From Thamnaconus septentrionalis (taxonomy: Eukaryota > Chordata > Actinopteri > Tetraodontiformes > Monacanthidae): DNA of 64,000 bases. Position numbers and translations under genes: made by a program. This document shows, piece by piece, positions 1 to 14,003 of the stretch (within the stretch, counting starts at the first letter, position 1; each line of letters begins with the position of its first letter). The stretch covers positions 11,807,001 through 11,871,000 of the forward strand of contig CM020511.1 in assembly GCA_009823395.1 (NCBI GenBank), written 5' to 3'. The notes under the pieces are model-generated. The model had not been told where the DNA came from, did not search any database, and was given only the letters and a program-made list of their open reading frames with translations.

Positions 1-103
1 TTAGCGGCATATCGCAAAAGTGTCAAAGAGTGTGTCAAAAATATCAAGGTGAACAAAAGATGAACTTGGCCTAAATCTGCCATATAATGTAATGATGTCT
101 GAC

Positions 104-3100
104 CTGTGTTCCCACAGTGATGTTGGGTATCGATGAAATGCCAGCGCTGGACTTTGGCTTTTTGTTCTTCGCTCTGGCCTTTTCAAGCATCTTCTTGCGT
201 TGACTAAAAGGCACGACACCCCTACAGATTGGAGGAAAATTGAGGCGTCAAAAAATGAATTCAATCGTACTTTCAGAAACACAGGTTTCATCATCGGCAA
301 AAATATTAATTAGGGACAGAACGAAAGTTAAAAGCGATTTCCACTCACCACCAGTAGAGGCTGTTCTCCAGCTGAGCACACGTGTAGAGAGCGCAGCACT
401 GCAGTGATACCATACGTTCTCCTTGGAGTTCAGGGAAAGCCTGAGCACTGTGCTCCAGCTTAGAGGCCATAGAGCTCAGGGTGTCATCCACCCAGGTTGC
501 CACCTACACAACACACACAGAACTCAACTTAAAGCGAACAATTCAGTGAATAGATTTGTGTCATGTTGAAATTACAAATGAGCAACTCCACATATTCGAT
601 TTCCTGGTCCTGGCACAGTACATTTGATAAAAAAAAACAATGTTTTTTATGTAATTTCTTATTTCTGTTACAAACACAGACACAGACCATAAAACAAATT
701 ACCATTTAGTTTCAAAACCACACAAACACAAAATCTTAATTCAACAGTGATTCAAGTTAGAGAACTTACCTTATTGGTCTCTGTCGCTACAGTAGCTCTG
801 ATGCTATTGGCGGATAATAAGGTTATCTTTTCATTGGCCAGCCCCAGGAAGGATGCACGTGGATGATGAATGGAAGGATTCTGATGGGACAAAACAAAGG
901 TTAGTTCCATCACGTCTACAGCACATTTGGAACCACAAGTCCTTTTCACAATTCAGTGGGTTCAGTTGGTTATTTGCTTTTTTGAATATTTAAAAAGGTC
1001 AAACCTGTGAGTTCCTGTATGGTTCAGGTTCGCTCCACTTCCACTGATACAGTTCACCCTTGGAACTGACGGCAACCAGCTCCGAGAACATGGCTCCAAT
1101 GCTTACAAACTTAACGCCATCCTAAAAAAGTGAGAGGAAATGACTGAGAATAAATCTACTAATTACATGTACAGTGAGAAACACATGACACGGGCTAACC
1201 TGAGATACATTTTCAAGACATATCGAGATAAACAATGGCAAAAGAAACGGCGAGGGGTGCAAGTCATCCAATGGGCGAAATATACCAGTGGCTGTTTGTT
1301 CTCCTACCTTGTCGGGCCACCACTGCAGCTCCTCGCCCAGGGAGACGGGGCTCTGCACAGGTATGCTCTTCTTGTCTAGGCTGGGCTCGCCTTCACGGCT
1401 GGTGGAACCTCGCTCTGTGTCAAACGAGGCCCCGTCCAGCCACCGGCGCTCGCGTAACCTCAATACAGATTCGCGCTCGCGCAACAGCTCTGAGTCACGC
1501 TCTAAAGGGAGAAGGAGAACTGGTATGCAATAAGGTCACACCAGTGGGATAGAAGTAAGCCACTCTCTGGGAAAGACCCGTCAACGACATAGTGTTAAGG
1601 CTAGAAAGAGCGATAGATTCTTTATCTTTCTGTAATGCAAATCAAAATTGCAGGGCTGAGGATTGAGTGGCCGTCTAAAATAACCGAGGTGGTGAAACCA
1701 GGTGTGTGAGTCCATTTGCACGCTCATCTGTCAAAATGCAAGGTAAAAGAGGAAGTGGATAGGAAGAGTGCATGCATATGGCTAAAGTGGGCGAGGTGGA
1801 CACCAGAGGAGAGTGCATTAAAAGGGTCCCTGCTCAAGACAGGAGGGCCTATCGGGCCTTTCTCAGAGAGCTGACAGCATGTACGACAACCATGCACACC
1901 AAACATGTATTGCCTTGAACACCAAACACCTAAAGCACAATTAAATTGAAACAGACTTTAGAGAGGGTACGTCTGGGCAGGAAAATAAAACGTCTTTCAT
2001 TCGCGTGAATCAATTTCTGCCGCTTAATTTTGTGATCTTAGTGAAACCAAAATGCAGCAAAGAAGAAAATGTTTTCACCCCCACAAGAAAAAAACAACTA
2101 AACCTGAACAACTTTGTTTGAAAAACAAAAAATGCTTTTATGTGACCAGTCTTGAATTGTTTTGAGCCACTGCCAATGAAACTGATCTGAGAAAGAAAAA
2201 GTATAGAATCCATGTATCTTAAAAAAAAAAAAAAAAAAAAAAGTATAGGAGCACCATCCCCACAAACAGAAGCCATCACCAGTGTTGTCACCAAAGCCTG
2301 GCCGACACCCCGCCACTCCATTGCAAGTCAAAGGGGAAGTACCTCTAGAGGATCCAAGGCGAGACAGTGAAGAGCGTCTAAAAGAGGGGTAGCCAAAGTA
2401 GCTGATGTCCTCGGAGAACATGGCGTCGGCATCGATGATCACGCTGGGGTGAGCTGAATGAATATCAGCATCCAACAGGGACATCAGGTCCTCTGCAAAG
2501 GAAGAAGACACTGAGGGATGGAACATTTAGGACAATTTAGGACAAAGTGCTTTTTTTCATTTGCAAAATCTTGTCAAGATTGTCGGTGCTACTTTAAGAA
2601 GAAGAAGTTTTTTTGAAGAGCGACCGATTATTATTTTGCGTTTCCTTTGAACAAACCTCCAGGTAGGTAGGACTCGCTGGCCGTGTCGTCTCCGTCGTCT
2701 CCGTCTTCATCGTCCCGGCTCAGCAGGTTGTTGACGGCCAGGTTCACGTCCAAGTTGGTCCTCTGGAGTTCCCGAATGATGACGCTTCTGGACTTCCCCT
2801 GGAGGACGACCTGGGCCTGGGGGAGACAGAGAAGGAGCAGACAATTGGTGTATTGGTGTTAAACTGTTTGCAGAGAAACTTGATTAGGACTGTTTGGGTT
2901 TTGTTTTGTTTTTTTAAATTGACAATTTTTGAGTTTTTCCTCACCTGAGTAATCAGCTCCTCAGGGATGACGGACGCTGGTATGACCGGCTGAGGCTGAC
3001 TGCCCAGGAGACCGGAGCCACGGTCCCTCCCCGTGCGGATCACCCGGGTCTGACGGCGAGAGTCGCGAGCCGCCGTCGATGACCTCCCGGACGTGCCTCC

Positions 3101-6100
3101 TCCGCCGCCTCCACTGCCTCCTCCGCCTCCGCCGCTGCCGCTTCCTGCTCCGCCGCCCCCTGCTCCCCCTCCGCTTCCGCCTCCTCCGTTGCCTCCGTTC
3201 ACACCGGAGCTCCAACGACTCCTGTTGCATACAGCGCAGAGCCATGATCAGGAACGATTGCATTCGCTGTCTTGACAGACCTAGCAGGTAGACGTCTGGC
3301 TATGGAGTACAATGACCATTTCACAAACAATTGCCTTGCTGTTAGGTATAGAGGTTGTGGTATACTGAATTTCCAAGTCAGAGACTAGAACAAGCATATT
3401 TTGAAGAAACACAAGCACAAAGAAAACACTTCTAAACACAAATAAATAAATGAAGCAGCCCATTTGTGTGGCCATTAGTGCTGATTTGAAGTCCGCTATT
3501 TCAATGACACATTTATCCAAGACTTTTTAGAGCAGCCAAAAAGGTTTTAAAAGCTTGGAGGGCGCAGACTCCAAAAAAACCACTGCAGCATCACCGCTGC
3601 GGTCGGAGCGCTGAGCTTTTTGCAGGATCGTTCGTCTCTGTCAACCCTGCCAGGACTTACCCAAGGGTGTTGCCTGCCAGTCTGCCAAGTGTGTCAGAGC
3701 CAGACAGGAACCAGGGCGGATCACTAGTCCTGCCTGGCCTGGAGCTCCTTCCTGTCCCTGAACCACTGCTCAACTTTGAACTGGAAACAAAAGACGGGAG
3801 ATCAGTTACAAACCTACAGTTGTCCCACACAGGACCAAAAATGAAATAAAAATAAAAACCATTCTTCTTTATTACCTGGGTAAACAGAAACTACATTTTC
3901 CCCAGGTATTACGATAGATTATACCATTTGGTTCAGAATTCGTTAGAAGTCTAAAATCAGGTTGTTAAAATGGGAGAGGGCAATTTGGAAACCAGCATGG
4001 CAACACCCTTGGGAATCAGAATTGGCTGCAACTCATTCCTCCTTCAAGACTTTCCTTTTTTAAAACATTATTGGGGTCTTGTGGTTGCGGCTGCTTGCTC
4101 CTACTTCCATATATACTTTAAAACAAATCCAAAATAAATTGAACCAACAATAATTTATATAGGTATTATTAAGAAATGTACTTAAAAAGTACGTTGTGGT
4201 GGCAGATGTAGTGAACATCTCGCAGATGACTCGTTAAAAGAACAAGGCAACAATGAGCAGAGAATTTCCAAGAATACAAAGTTAGGAATAGACAGCAATA
4301 AAACAGAGGAAAGGGTCCTGAAATTCAGATACAATCAACACATTTACAAAAAAAGTCAACAAGTTGACATAATTCACCTAACCTTTTTAACTTTGGAAAA
4401 AAATAGATAAGCAGATGCAAACAAAGCCTTTAATCCAAGAAGCTGGACTGAACAACCATTAAAAGGTCAATCTAACCTTTTAAACACTATTTGCATATTT
4501 TTGCAAGTTAATGACATTAAACAAAAACCTTCATAAGTTGAAGGTTCGGTGCAGGGGAGGAGAAAGTCAGCCACTAAGCAGCATCATTCACATGCATATA
4601 TTAACTAGAGAAGCTGCTGGAAACTCCTGCGCTGGCAGAAAATCTGTTTATCTATGACAAAGCTGTGCACTCAGGAAAAATAAAATTGCATGGAAAGAGT
4701 GTTTTTGATTAATGAACGTGCCAGCAAGTGTTAGAATGCCTATTATCCCTTATAGGACAACGTTTAGAGAAAAGAAGCTTTAGATTTTACTGTTGAACGT
4801 TGCCCAGCAGCTGAAATGGAACCACGTCTGAAGACTTTACACACAGCCAAGAAACAGCCGACTCAAAGCAACCGTCATCAGTTAGTCTGAGCATGCTCGA
4901 AGCATGCTTAGCTGAATAGCTCGGCCAGCAATCCCTTTTCCACCTCGCGCCAAATCTCAAACAGTTTCCGAGACAGATCCCATCACAGAGGAGTCTCTCA
5001 CCCGTCACTGCCATCCGGTTTGCTGAGCTCCAGGCGATCAGGCTGGACGGCGAAGCTGATTCGACACACACGTCCATCCTACAGAATGATGAAAGAAAAA
5101 AATAATTTTAAATGTCACCCACTTGGCAAATGACATTTTCCAATACCCTGCAAATGGGCTGTGTGTGTTATTACAGCATTTGGTCAACACTTAGCCTTTC
5201 ATTACAGAGTATGTTTGTCAAATAGTGCTATTATTCATCTCAGCAAAGTCATGTTGTCAGCATGTCGCACTCTGTGTCATTGGATTGGACGTTTGGATTA
5301 ATACCCTACTGTGTGATGTGACATTTAGGAAGAACTGCAAAAGAGAGCGCTGCGATCACATCTGACAGTGATCCAGCAGCTTGGGTGCCCTGTTTAACAT
5401 GGATTATCTTCATTTGGAGCCGGCACCTGTTTTCCAAACACAACCAATCTCACCCATCCAGTTTAAACCCAGTTTAACACAACCAGATAGACAGTAAATT
5501 TGTTAGCTTTTGAATCAACGTCCCCTACTTGGAGTGAAATATTCCGATAGCTGGCAAATAAAAAAAAAAATGAACATGACTGATTCATACTGTCAAGTTA
5601 AATAGAATTACCTCCAGCAGAAATCCAGCATGGTTCGGACCAACAACACATTGTTTTAGGGTGGCCTGCTCCAGCAGACTAAGATGTGGATGGCTGAATT
5701 AGAGGGAAAGAAAATACAAAATATATTTTGATAAACAAACCCCCCCCCCATAAAAATTTTTTTTTTTTTCAAATAACTAAATAATGCAAAGGCATAATGA
5801 ATAAAAGAGATAACACAAACAAACCTGTTGAAGCTGTATTTGTTGAGTTTTTCTGAGACTTCGCGTAGCCTAGAAAGAAATGAAGAATGATCAATGTCCA
5901 AAAACAATTTTATTATTCTTAAATCAATTTATCTCAGGGAGGTTATAGGAATTTGGTTAAAGAATCTGCTAAATCTGCTTTGTGACTTTCATCAAGTCAG
6001 GCACAGATGTACAACGCATTCATCGACAGCCTTTGTGAGACATCCAGGAAAGATTAAACACATCAGATGTAGGTCCCATTCAGTAATTTCAGAGCTTTTC

Positions 6101-9100
6101 AGCTACAAAAAACAAAAGGTGGATGAGCAGCTGAGGTAAAGATTTCCAAAACGCCGACACAGGTTTTGACACAAGTTACTGTGCATCCTTATAATTCATA
6201 TTTGGGCAGAACTGCTGTTTTACGTCTGACCCCTTTCTTTAACTGCTGTGCTGAAAGTTAAAATATGCAAATTCAAAGTTTAGGGCAAGGAGAATGTTTT
6301 TAAAACTAACAACAGATTGATTCTAAAATATTTCAAATATCAGTTACAACACTGTATTACGAGAACAACTGTCAAATAACACAGATGCAAATACACAGCA
6401 AGCATCTCTGGCTCCAATGCAGCAGGCAAAATTTTCTCCAGATGATGACGGGGTTTAAATCTATGTGACGGTCAGGTCACTGTTGGGGAAAATGGCCATG
6501 CTGTGAAGTTGGGTAGCAAACTGGTCAGTAATTTTTTACTGGGACCACCGACTACATATTATGTCACTCGGTTTTGTGTGTCGGGTGGATCCAGAATCTT
6601 CCGTCTCCATGTTTAACAGCCTTCCTGACAACAGCCTGCCAGGATGCCAAATAGAGAACAAGGATGTGACCATGTGTCTTGAAACCGAAAAGGTGCAGTC
6701 CATGTTGTTTCACCTCCGCAATACAAATAGCATGTTTTTTCTTGTTGTTTTTATTTGTTTGGTTTTCGTTTAAAAAAAAAAAAAAAAACTATATGTATAT
6801 TTATTTAGACTTGGCTCAAAGCAGTCTAATGCTAACTGCAGACCACAATGCAATTCTGCAACTATAGTACAACATCTTTGACTACAATATAAAAAGACCA
6901 TTTATAAGGCTATACAGTATATATGGTCATTCTACTCTGGTATTATATCCTATATTATTGATATAGCCAGTAAGCAAAGAAAAGAAATCTTTCAATTTGT
7001 AATAACAACCAATTTAACTTCAACTTTGCATTTGCCCAAGAGCTCACAGAGCTGGGCCCTGTGAGTGAATAATTTCTATTACACAGAGGTTTTGGTTGAA
7101 TTTCAGGTTGGAACTTTGATGCATTACCCTTGACTCAGTAGATCAGATTTCTGTTATTGCTCAACTGAGAGAGGGAAAAACAGGAGAATAAAAGTGAAAC
7201 AGCCTTAGTGAAGCTAAACCACAGGACCCTATTACGAGATTGTGTCAGCATATCATAAGCAAGAACGTAAGAATGCACAAAACAGCGACTCAACTTACAA
7301 GAGAGAACAGACCAGACAACGTATTGCAAAACTAGACAGGTACATATATTTGTAGCCATGCTATTCTTGTGCTTGAAAGCAGGGCTTGTGTGAAATGGCA
7401 GCGCAGCTGTGTTGCATGTCTTCCCTTTATTATTTAAACTAGGCACAAATAAACAATCTTAACATTGCATTTATGATTGTAGATCATAAAAACAGCATGA
7501 AGAGGGGTCTCTGAGGAGCCAAGAGAACAAGTGCAGGGCAAGTGTCTTGACATAACTCTGGCTCAAAGTGTAAGTAAAGCTAAAGGCTTATATTACTCAG
7601 ATGCAGTTGCTGATTGGCCGTTAAAGCAGATGACATTCCAACTGTTTTTAACCCCACCGCGGGTGACTCGACCTGCCGAAGTAAAAGCTATACTTGAATC
7701 AAGCCGTTTTCACTGCTGATGTATATTTTCTATTCTGTTCTAAATACTGAAGCTGCATTAAAAAGAGAATAGAACACATTTGATGACGACGGTGCAGGAC
7801 ACACGATACCAAGAGAGCAAATGCCATCAGAATGCATTAGATACATAATGTACAATTGTATTTTTCCCTCTCACATGTGGGTCACATTCTTTGAATTAAG
7901 GTAGTTTACATCATAGATTACAGGATTTGTTTTGTTAGGGTGAGTGCAGGTTTTATAGTGCCTTCTAGAATTACTCAATCATCCATTAAAAAAAAATACG
8001 AAACACTTGTCAGCATACATGTTAATTTCACTATTAAAACCGATAAAAATACAACACTAAAAATCCAGAGGTAATCAAGAATGACAAGTTTTCTCATCAA
8101 TCTTCTCCATTAGCTTGTTTCACACCGAAAACACAGTTCATTTGACAATCATGAGTGTTCTGTTCTGTGCGTCAGCATGGTACAATTCCTCGACCCTGGC
8201 AAAGTTAAGGGAGGTGGTGGACCCAACCTGGACATGACTTAATATGGGAACCATTGAAGCAAAACACGACCATGTGCGGTCAATAAACATTGTCATGTGT
8301 GACGGCTGACTATTAATGAAACAAATGAAAAAAAAAAAACCCAACCGAGTCATTGAAGTTATAACCATGTTTTAAGTGGGTGTCAACCGTGCCACCGCTA
8401 GAAAAAGCAAATGTCAAGAGAAGCGTGTGCAGTATTTCAACGTGATTATGTGTGTAGGGAAAGTGACCGTGATTATGCACACTTGGAATTGTGGTACGAG
8501 TGCAGGCCAGGAGTAAGGAGTGGGTCGGCTAAGAAAAACTGCCCTTAGTGCGAGTTCGCCCTAATTTAATAATCTGTCTATGCTCGTAGTAAGACAAACA
8601 GAAAAAAAGTGGGCAGGTATACTTCCACACTGCAAGCATGAACCTTATGTCTCCTTTACTGTGATAAATTGGAGGTTTTCACAGTATAAAACCTGCTCAC
8701 ACCAAACAATCACAAAGATTTAAGGTTTTCCATACTTTCTTCACAAAAAAAACTAAAGTAGTATCATACTGTACTGTGAAAAAAGGTATGTATTAATAGT
8801 TTAGCAACTCCTTTGGGGTGTTTTCTATAGGGGGTCACCAGTGAATTGATTTGCATGTTTAGTTTAGCATAGGATTTTACATTGGACACCAGTCCTGACG
8901 TAACCCTTGCAATTATGTGGGCTTGAGGATCGGTGTAAAGAGGAGACTCAAAGAGGGTCCTCTTGAGACTGCATTTTTGGTGAGGTTCCCGGGTTCAATC
9001 GCGAACCCCTATTATTAGTTCCCCTCCAGTTTGTTCAGACGTCTCGAGTATTTAACTCTCAACACAGGTTTGATACCTCCTTGAAGCTGGGATCGAACCG

Positions 9101-11040
9101 GAGACCTATAGTCTAAAGGCAGACAGGCAACAATTGTACTTACTTTAATTTTGCTCCGAAATAAGTGAGCAATTGTTTCTTTCCTTCCTACGGACGGTAA
9201 CCACAATGTTAGCCCGAGTCAACACTGAATTTATTCCAAAAGAGAAGTGACACCGAAAAACCTCCTAATGACACAGAACTGCAGGATAAATCTTTACAAT
9301 TGCTTCAACCACAAAAAGGTTCAATACCTACAAAGCGGTATTTTTTACACAAACTCTCCTGGACTCGGAGAGCTTATTTTAGGTTTATTTCAAAAGCAAA
9401 GCTAATAAACATTTTTGTTGGGAAATGCACTCGTACAGTGGTAAACAAACTTATCTGGGGGAGGAAATGTGACCTGATGTTGATGCCATACACAGGCTTC
9501 CAACAGGCAACGCTTGACTATGTTCTCTGAAATTTCAGACAGAACCACTTATCTTCTTTAACAACTGCGAGTTCCTTCATATGAAACAGAGAGGAGTGGG
9601 GCCTCCCACCAGCACATGGTGAGCAGAGCATGACACGGCATGCCTTGGGATGAAAACGCCATGACCTTTTTACAGAGCTAATGGTCCACACCACAGTGAT
9701 GTTCAAGGGGTTTTTAAAATAGGACTCATAACCACCAGTAAGGTTCAATTTGGTCCTCAGCAGTTTGTAGTACACTAGCTTGGAAAAGACATCTGGACAC
9801 AGCCTACATTCAACATTAAGTCTCAACTCACAAGGTCATTCTAAAAACAATTCTAGACCTCTTTGAATGAAAATAGAACAGCTCATTAATCAGTTCAGTC
9901 TCGATGGGTCGTACAAATAGGTATAACATTAACCACACATTCTGCCAGAAATACATTTTGTAGAGAATTTCCAGGTTCCTTCCTGCTGATGTGGAGGTCG
10001 CAATGAGTGAAACCATCTCTGCCAGAAGCTCGATAATGATAGTCAATAGCTTTAGTATTTTAGAGAAAATGTTGCAGTTGAAGGAACTGGGTCATTACTG
10101 TGGACACTTTGCTTTCATCACGACGTAACGTCAACGCAAAATACATTTGACATCATGTGAACAATATGGATATAACATGTAGAATTAGCCATTGTTAAAA
10201 CACACGACAAAAGCAACGCCTTTCTCCACTTATCAGCGCAGAAAACAGGATTAGTGTTTGCAATGATGCTAACCGCGTTTCATTGCATAGTTCAGATATT
10301 TATCGGCATGCGCAACGCTTAAATGCCAAAACTGGGTGGGTATTGTGGTAATGACAGCCTTCGAATGGTGTCATTCAGTAATCGAAATACTCTGACACGA
10401 AGGATGATAAAAACAAACATTTGGCTTTGTCCCGAGCGTGGTATCAAATACGCTTACTAGCATTAGCAGCTAGCTACTAGTTAGCTCACGTTAGCTACTT
10501 CATTGATCGTGATTAACAACGACACAACCGCAAAACAAGAGCACACACTAAGTCTATTGCATGGGAAGTCGGATTATAGACATTATCTCGTGTATTCTCG
10601 AATTTGTTGCGTTTTATGACCCAATTTCCCTCCCTTTTCCCCATCCCCCAATCCGCATTGTCTATCTCAACTTTGACTATGAGCCAATCCTTCCAGAGAA
10701 GCAGGGAAACAGCCCGTGAGCGGTAGCTTTTCGGGCTAACGGGTTAGCATCATTTAGCACTGAACGTACTGTGTTTAGGTAGCAGCAAGCTAACGAGGAT
10801 TGTTTAAGATGCCGGGCCTCGCTTCAACCCTGGGGGGTCACTTAAATAATATTAAACCGAAAACACACGTATGACAATATCAAATCCGTCTGTAAATACA
10901 GCCCAAAATGAACCATAACGCGCACCATACATGCGTTAGATTTAAATTATACTTTTCAACACGGCCTCAATAAAATACCTGTCATTGAGCTGATCCTCGG
11001 TCCCGGGCAACGGGTGAACCACGAAGTGTATAGATGTCAT
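104..11040 (-). CDS. ubr5: UBR5 HECT-type E3 ubiquitin ligase, N-terminal part (gene runs off the left edge)
   Basis: Thirteen coding exons on the minus strand: 10979-11040, 5825-5869, 5612-5693, 5002-5078, 3661-3780, 2945-3221, 2657-2816, 2343-2492, 1308-1501 (or 1519), 1005-1121, 770-880, 349-503 and 104-221. Phases agree at every junction, giving 556 or 562 residues of a protein of about 2,800. The start reads [20 protein letters not shown], the family N-terminus. Visible parts are a Gly/Ser-rich run (about residues 135-172), a UBA ubiquitin-binding domain around residues 213-257 (core [20 protein letters not shown]), an acidic stretch ([10 protein letters not shown]), and the first beta-propeller (RCC1-like) segments from about residue 345 on ([23 protein letters not shown]). 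The UBR box, MLLE and HECT domains lie outside the window. From family knowledge, UBR5 is a nuclear ligase that builds K48-linked and branched chains on orphan and N-degron substrates. Intron 1 (5870-10978) is the longest at 5.1 kb, and I saw no gene in it. Confidence 0.95.
1502..1519 (-). other. ubr5: Alternative 18-nt exon extension from a tandem splice acceptor in ubr5
   Basis: Exon 9 can begin at 1501 (acceptor ending TTTAG) or at 1519 (acceptor ending ACCAG). The 18-nt difference keeps frame and adds the hexapeptide VLLLPL before ERDSELL. I recall a near-identical hexapeptide at this point in mammalian UBR5, which argues that the upstream acceptor is used. The extra codons double as the pyrimidine tract (CTCCTTCTCCC) of the downstream acceptor. 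Confidence 0.75.
8970..9150. repeat. tRNA-like (B-box) repeat remnants in ubr5 intron 1
   Basis: A plus-strand GGTTCAATC (near 8990-9000) and, about 100 bases on, a minus-strand GGTTCGATCCC resemble Pol III B boxes and face each other. No matching A box or full cloverleaf could be built, so these look like old tRNA-derived SINE pieces rather than a tRNA gene. Confidence 0.3.
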
Positions 11041-11215
11041 GGGGCCAATCCGGAATCACACGGAGGCGTGTGAAAGGTGTGGAAATTGTTCTTCTTCGAT
11101 TGTGGTGTATTTGTGGATTCATACGAGTCGTTTAACGACGAAAAACCTTCGAGTTTAGATCCCAGCCTCCTCACCCACATGCCGCCATCTTAACTCTAGC
11201 AAGCTTCTTCTCTCT

Positions 11216-11218
<3 letters not shown>
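11041..11218 (-). promoter_or_regulatory. ubr5: ubr5 5' UTR and core promoter with a YY1-type element
   Basis: Directly upstream of the ubr5 start codon on the minus strand. The plus-strand bases 11181-11191 (GCCGCCATCTT) read AAGATGGCGGC on the gene strand. That is the classic YY1 site of housekeeping promoters, usually found at or just after the transcription start. If transcription begins at or upstream of it, the leader also carries a five-codon AUG ORF inside the motif. No TATA box was seen. Confidence 0.6.

Positions 11219-11279
<61 letters not shown>
11219..11279. repeat. (TG)n microsatellite in the ubr5 promoter
   Basis: About 30 uninterrupted TG units, read as CA on the ubr5 strand. 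The run lies about 30 bases upstream of the YY1-like element and 180 bases upstream of the start codon. Confidence 0.97.
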
Positions 11280-11280
<1 letters not shown>

Positions 11281-12858
11281 GAGTAGCGCACATGCAAGCG
11301 CTCCGCTGGTTGGAGCCCGAGCACAAACAGGAAATGTGTTAAATTGAACGGGATTGGCCTCGAGAAGAAAGACAGGAAGACCGTAATCAAATTACTACAC
11401 TTTCACACTCCTGAAGTCTTTGTTCTCCCGCAAGTCCTGCGACTGGACCTTTGTCGAAGACCTTTTTAAAAGCGCCCGCAGTTCCGTGTCATGTTCGTTA
11501 GTTAGTGTCCTTACAGCGGCGGTGCAGCGTTGCCCGCTGCCTCTGAAAGCCAAGGGGAATGACAGCAAGAACAAACGCAGCTTCTTTTATGAAGAGCAAA
11601 GAAGATATCATGGTCTTTATTGTCATTCCAACAGCGGAATTAATTCAGTAGTCTAATAATGATGGAAAAACAAAGAAAACAATTCAACACGATTTGCATC
11701 AATAGGAGAAAAGAAATACTGAAATAATGAGATCTCTAAATCATTAGTGTGACATTGTCACATGTAACATTTAACTTTTAAAAAAAATCGAAAAATTCTA
11801 TATTCTAAAGTTAGAATGACCTTGTTTATCTGATACATAATACATAATGTGGTCCACAAAGGAACCATCACATGAATTTCAGTTTGTTTTTGCTCATCTA
11901 CAGACATGGAAGTAACATATTGACCAGGATACTGATTTGAATTCACTTAGTTCTGTAATTATCCATTGAACAACTAAACAACAGTTTACAGCCAGAACAC
12001 CTTCACCTTATTGTTTCTCCACTCTTACACTCACTCTCTAAAAAGTTTGGGGATTGATTAGGTGAGGAAAATCGTGTGGGCCCTTCATGTGATGCTGCAT
12101 ATTCCAATTTGAAATGCCACCAACATGGACTTGAGCCTTCGGGTGTCAAGACACGGATCTGTTATTCTGTACTCTATCCAGTGGACAGCTGAGTCTCCGC
12201 ATCAAAATCCCCAACATCGACTGAACCTTCCAGAATCTGGAAGTTGATCGAAGATTCAGTTGTACAGGCAAGGGCTGCTCCCATTAATTTACACATTGAT
12301 AAACAAAGGAGGCAAGAGGGAAATAATGTAGGTTCCAGTTAAGTACTGTGGCCTGGAGGGAGAGTGACTTGGTGGATGGTACAGGACAGAAAGGAAGTCA
12401 CATGAATCTAGCACAGATGAAGGATGATACTATTCCCACAAAACTATTGGCTATAGACTATTACATTAAAGCTTAGAGTGAGCTTTTCTATTTCATCATT
12501 ACGCATCTGACAAATTGTCACCAAATATGCCTGGCTTAACATAAATAAGTAAATCAATTGCCTAGTTTTTTTTGTTTTGTTTTGTTTTATTTGTATGCAT
12601 GTTTGCTTGACTGGATGACTTTTTACTCAGCATTCTTGCAGATGTTAGTGGCATTATTATTATTTGTGCATGTTTTTAAATCGTGTTTAAATTCAATTAA
12701 AAATGTGCATATTAATTCACATTTAACCGTTTTTATTTTAAACCACAAAATCACATCATGTACTTTGTCATTTACTGTGCTTGAGTTTAGTTTTTGTTAG
12801 TTTCCAATGTGCACTTATACCAACCACAGCACACGAGCAAATGTGTTGACGTTTTACA

Positions 12859-12872
12859 CCAGCAGATGGCAG
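12859..12872 (+). promoter_or_regulatory. CTCF-like core motif between ubr5 and klf10
   Basis: CCAGCAGATGGCAG fits the vertebrate CTCF core consensus (CCASYAGRKGGCRS) at every position. It lies about midway between the divergent ubr5 and klf10 promoters. This is a motif match only. Confidence 0.45.
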
Positions 12873-13359
12873 TGTTTACCTTGAACAGCAATGTGAGTGC
12901 ATCTCTGTCCTGTATTGCTTTACTATGTGATAAGTCACTTTATAGTTTGATGAGTACAAAATTGTCAAATTATAAAACAAAAACCTGAAAGCCCACCAAC
13001 TCCAGCTAATTTGCAAAGAATGACCTGTTTTAGGGAAATCAAAGAACTTAATTTATATCATCCTGCTTTTAAAAAGTATTTTATGTTTACCGCCTCAATT
13101 TAACAACATTTTGCTTTGTTGCATTTCTTCATCCACTGTTACTCTGCGTGCACTACAAAGGTTGGTAAGGTTTGTTACGATGACTTACTGCAAAAACAAC
13201 CTTCAGCCTTTTTTAAGGCTTACGTCAAACAAAATCTGCTATTTATAGGTCTTGGGCATTAGGTTATCGCATGGCCTCTGGTCAAGTTAAATATGGGAAC
13301 AGAGCAGGAAAATGCACTGTCATTAGAGCAAGACTGGTAAGAAAAGTGACTCCAGTGTA

Positions 13360-13360
13360 C

Positions 13361-13411
<51 letters not shown>

Positions 13412-13475
13412 CCCTAAAATAATAATATAATAATAATATAAGAAGATGGATGGAATAATAATAATAAGAATAATG

Positions 13476-13541
<66 letters not shown>
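13360..13541. repeat. Compound (TAA)n microsatellite
   Basis: Two long AAT/TAA runs (about 13360-13410 and 13474-13541) separated by a degenerate AT-rich segment with ggatgga. Confidence 0.97.
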
Positions 13542-13543
<2 letters not shown>

Positions 13544-14003
13544 GTTGACATATTTTAAATATTTTCACTCATTTGTAAACAAGTCCCAAAAAGATGCAAA
13601 ACCAGATCTCAAACTGGCCGAGGATATGCAAACTTCTTTATACACAGTATCCCTGAAGTATTCTAATCAGTAGTTGAAGGGATACTTTGAAATAAATCCT
13701 CTTGGTAGTTTATCTTTTCTGAACCATGGTCACACTGGCCATAAGAGAGTCCATGTACCAAGCAATAAGTTACTCAAACCCTTTTCTCTCACCAGCCACT
13801 CAAATCCACCACAGGCTTAAAGGCAGTCATACTGGCCAACATGACCACTTTTTCTGCTTTATCATTGGAGACAGTAGACAAAAGTATGTCACTTTTAGCA
13901 ATAACACATTTGAAATGTATACATTTATTTTTCAACTTTGGATTACAAATGTAGTTCCACACACATAGCGTTTGTTGCGAATGCATGAGAAAGTATATTC
14001 TCT

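Noticed and set aside
3079..3291. Proline- and arginine/leucine-rich ORFs on the plus strand
   Set aside because: They are antisense shadows of the glycine-rich ubr5 exon at 2945-3221.
9080..9120. A functional tRNA gene
   Set aside because: Only a B-box-like string is present; no cloverleaf or A box at the right spacing.
13323..13568. Poly-Leu/Tyr ORF
   Set aside because: Translation of the TAA microsatellite.
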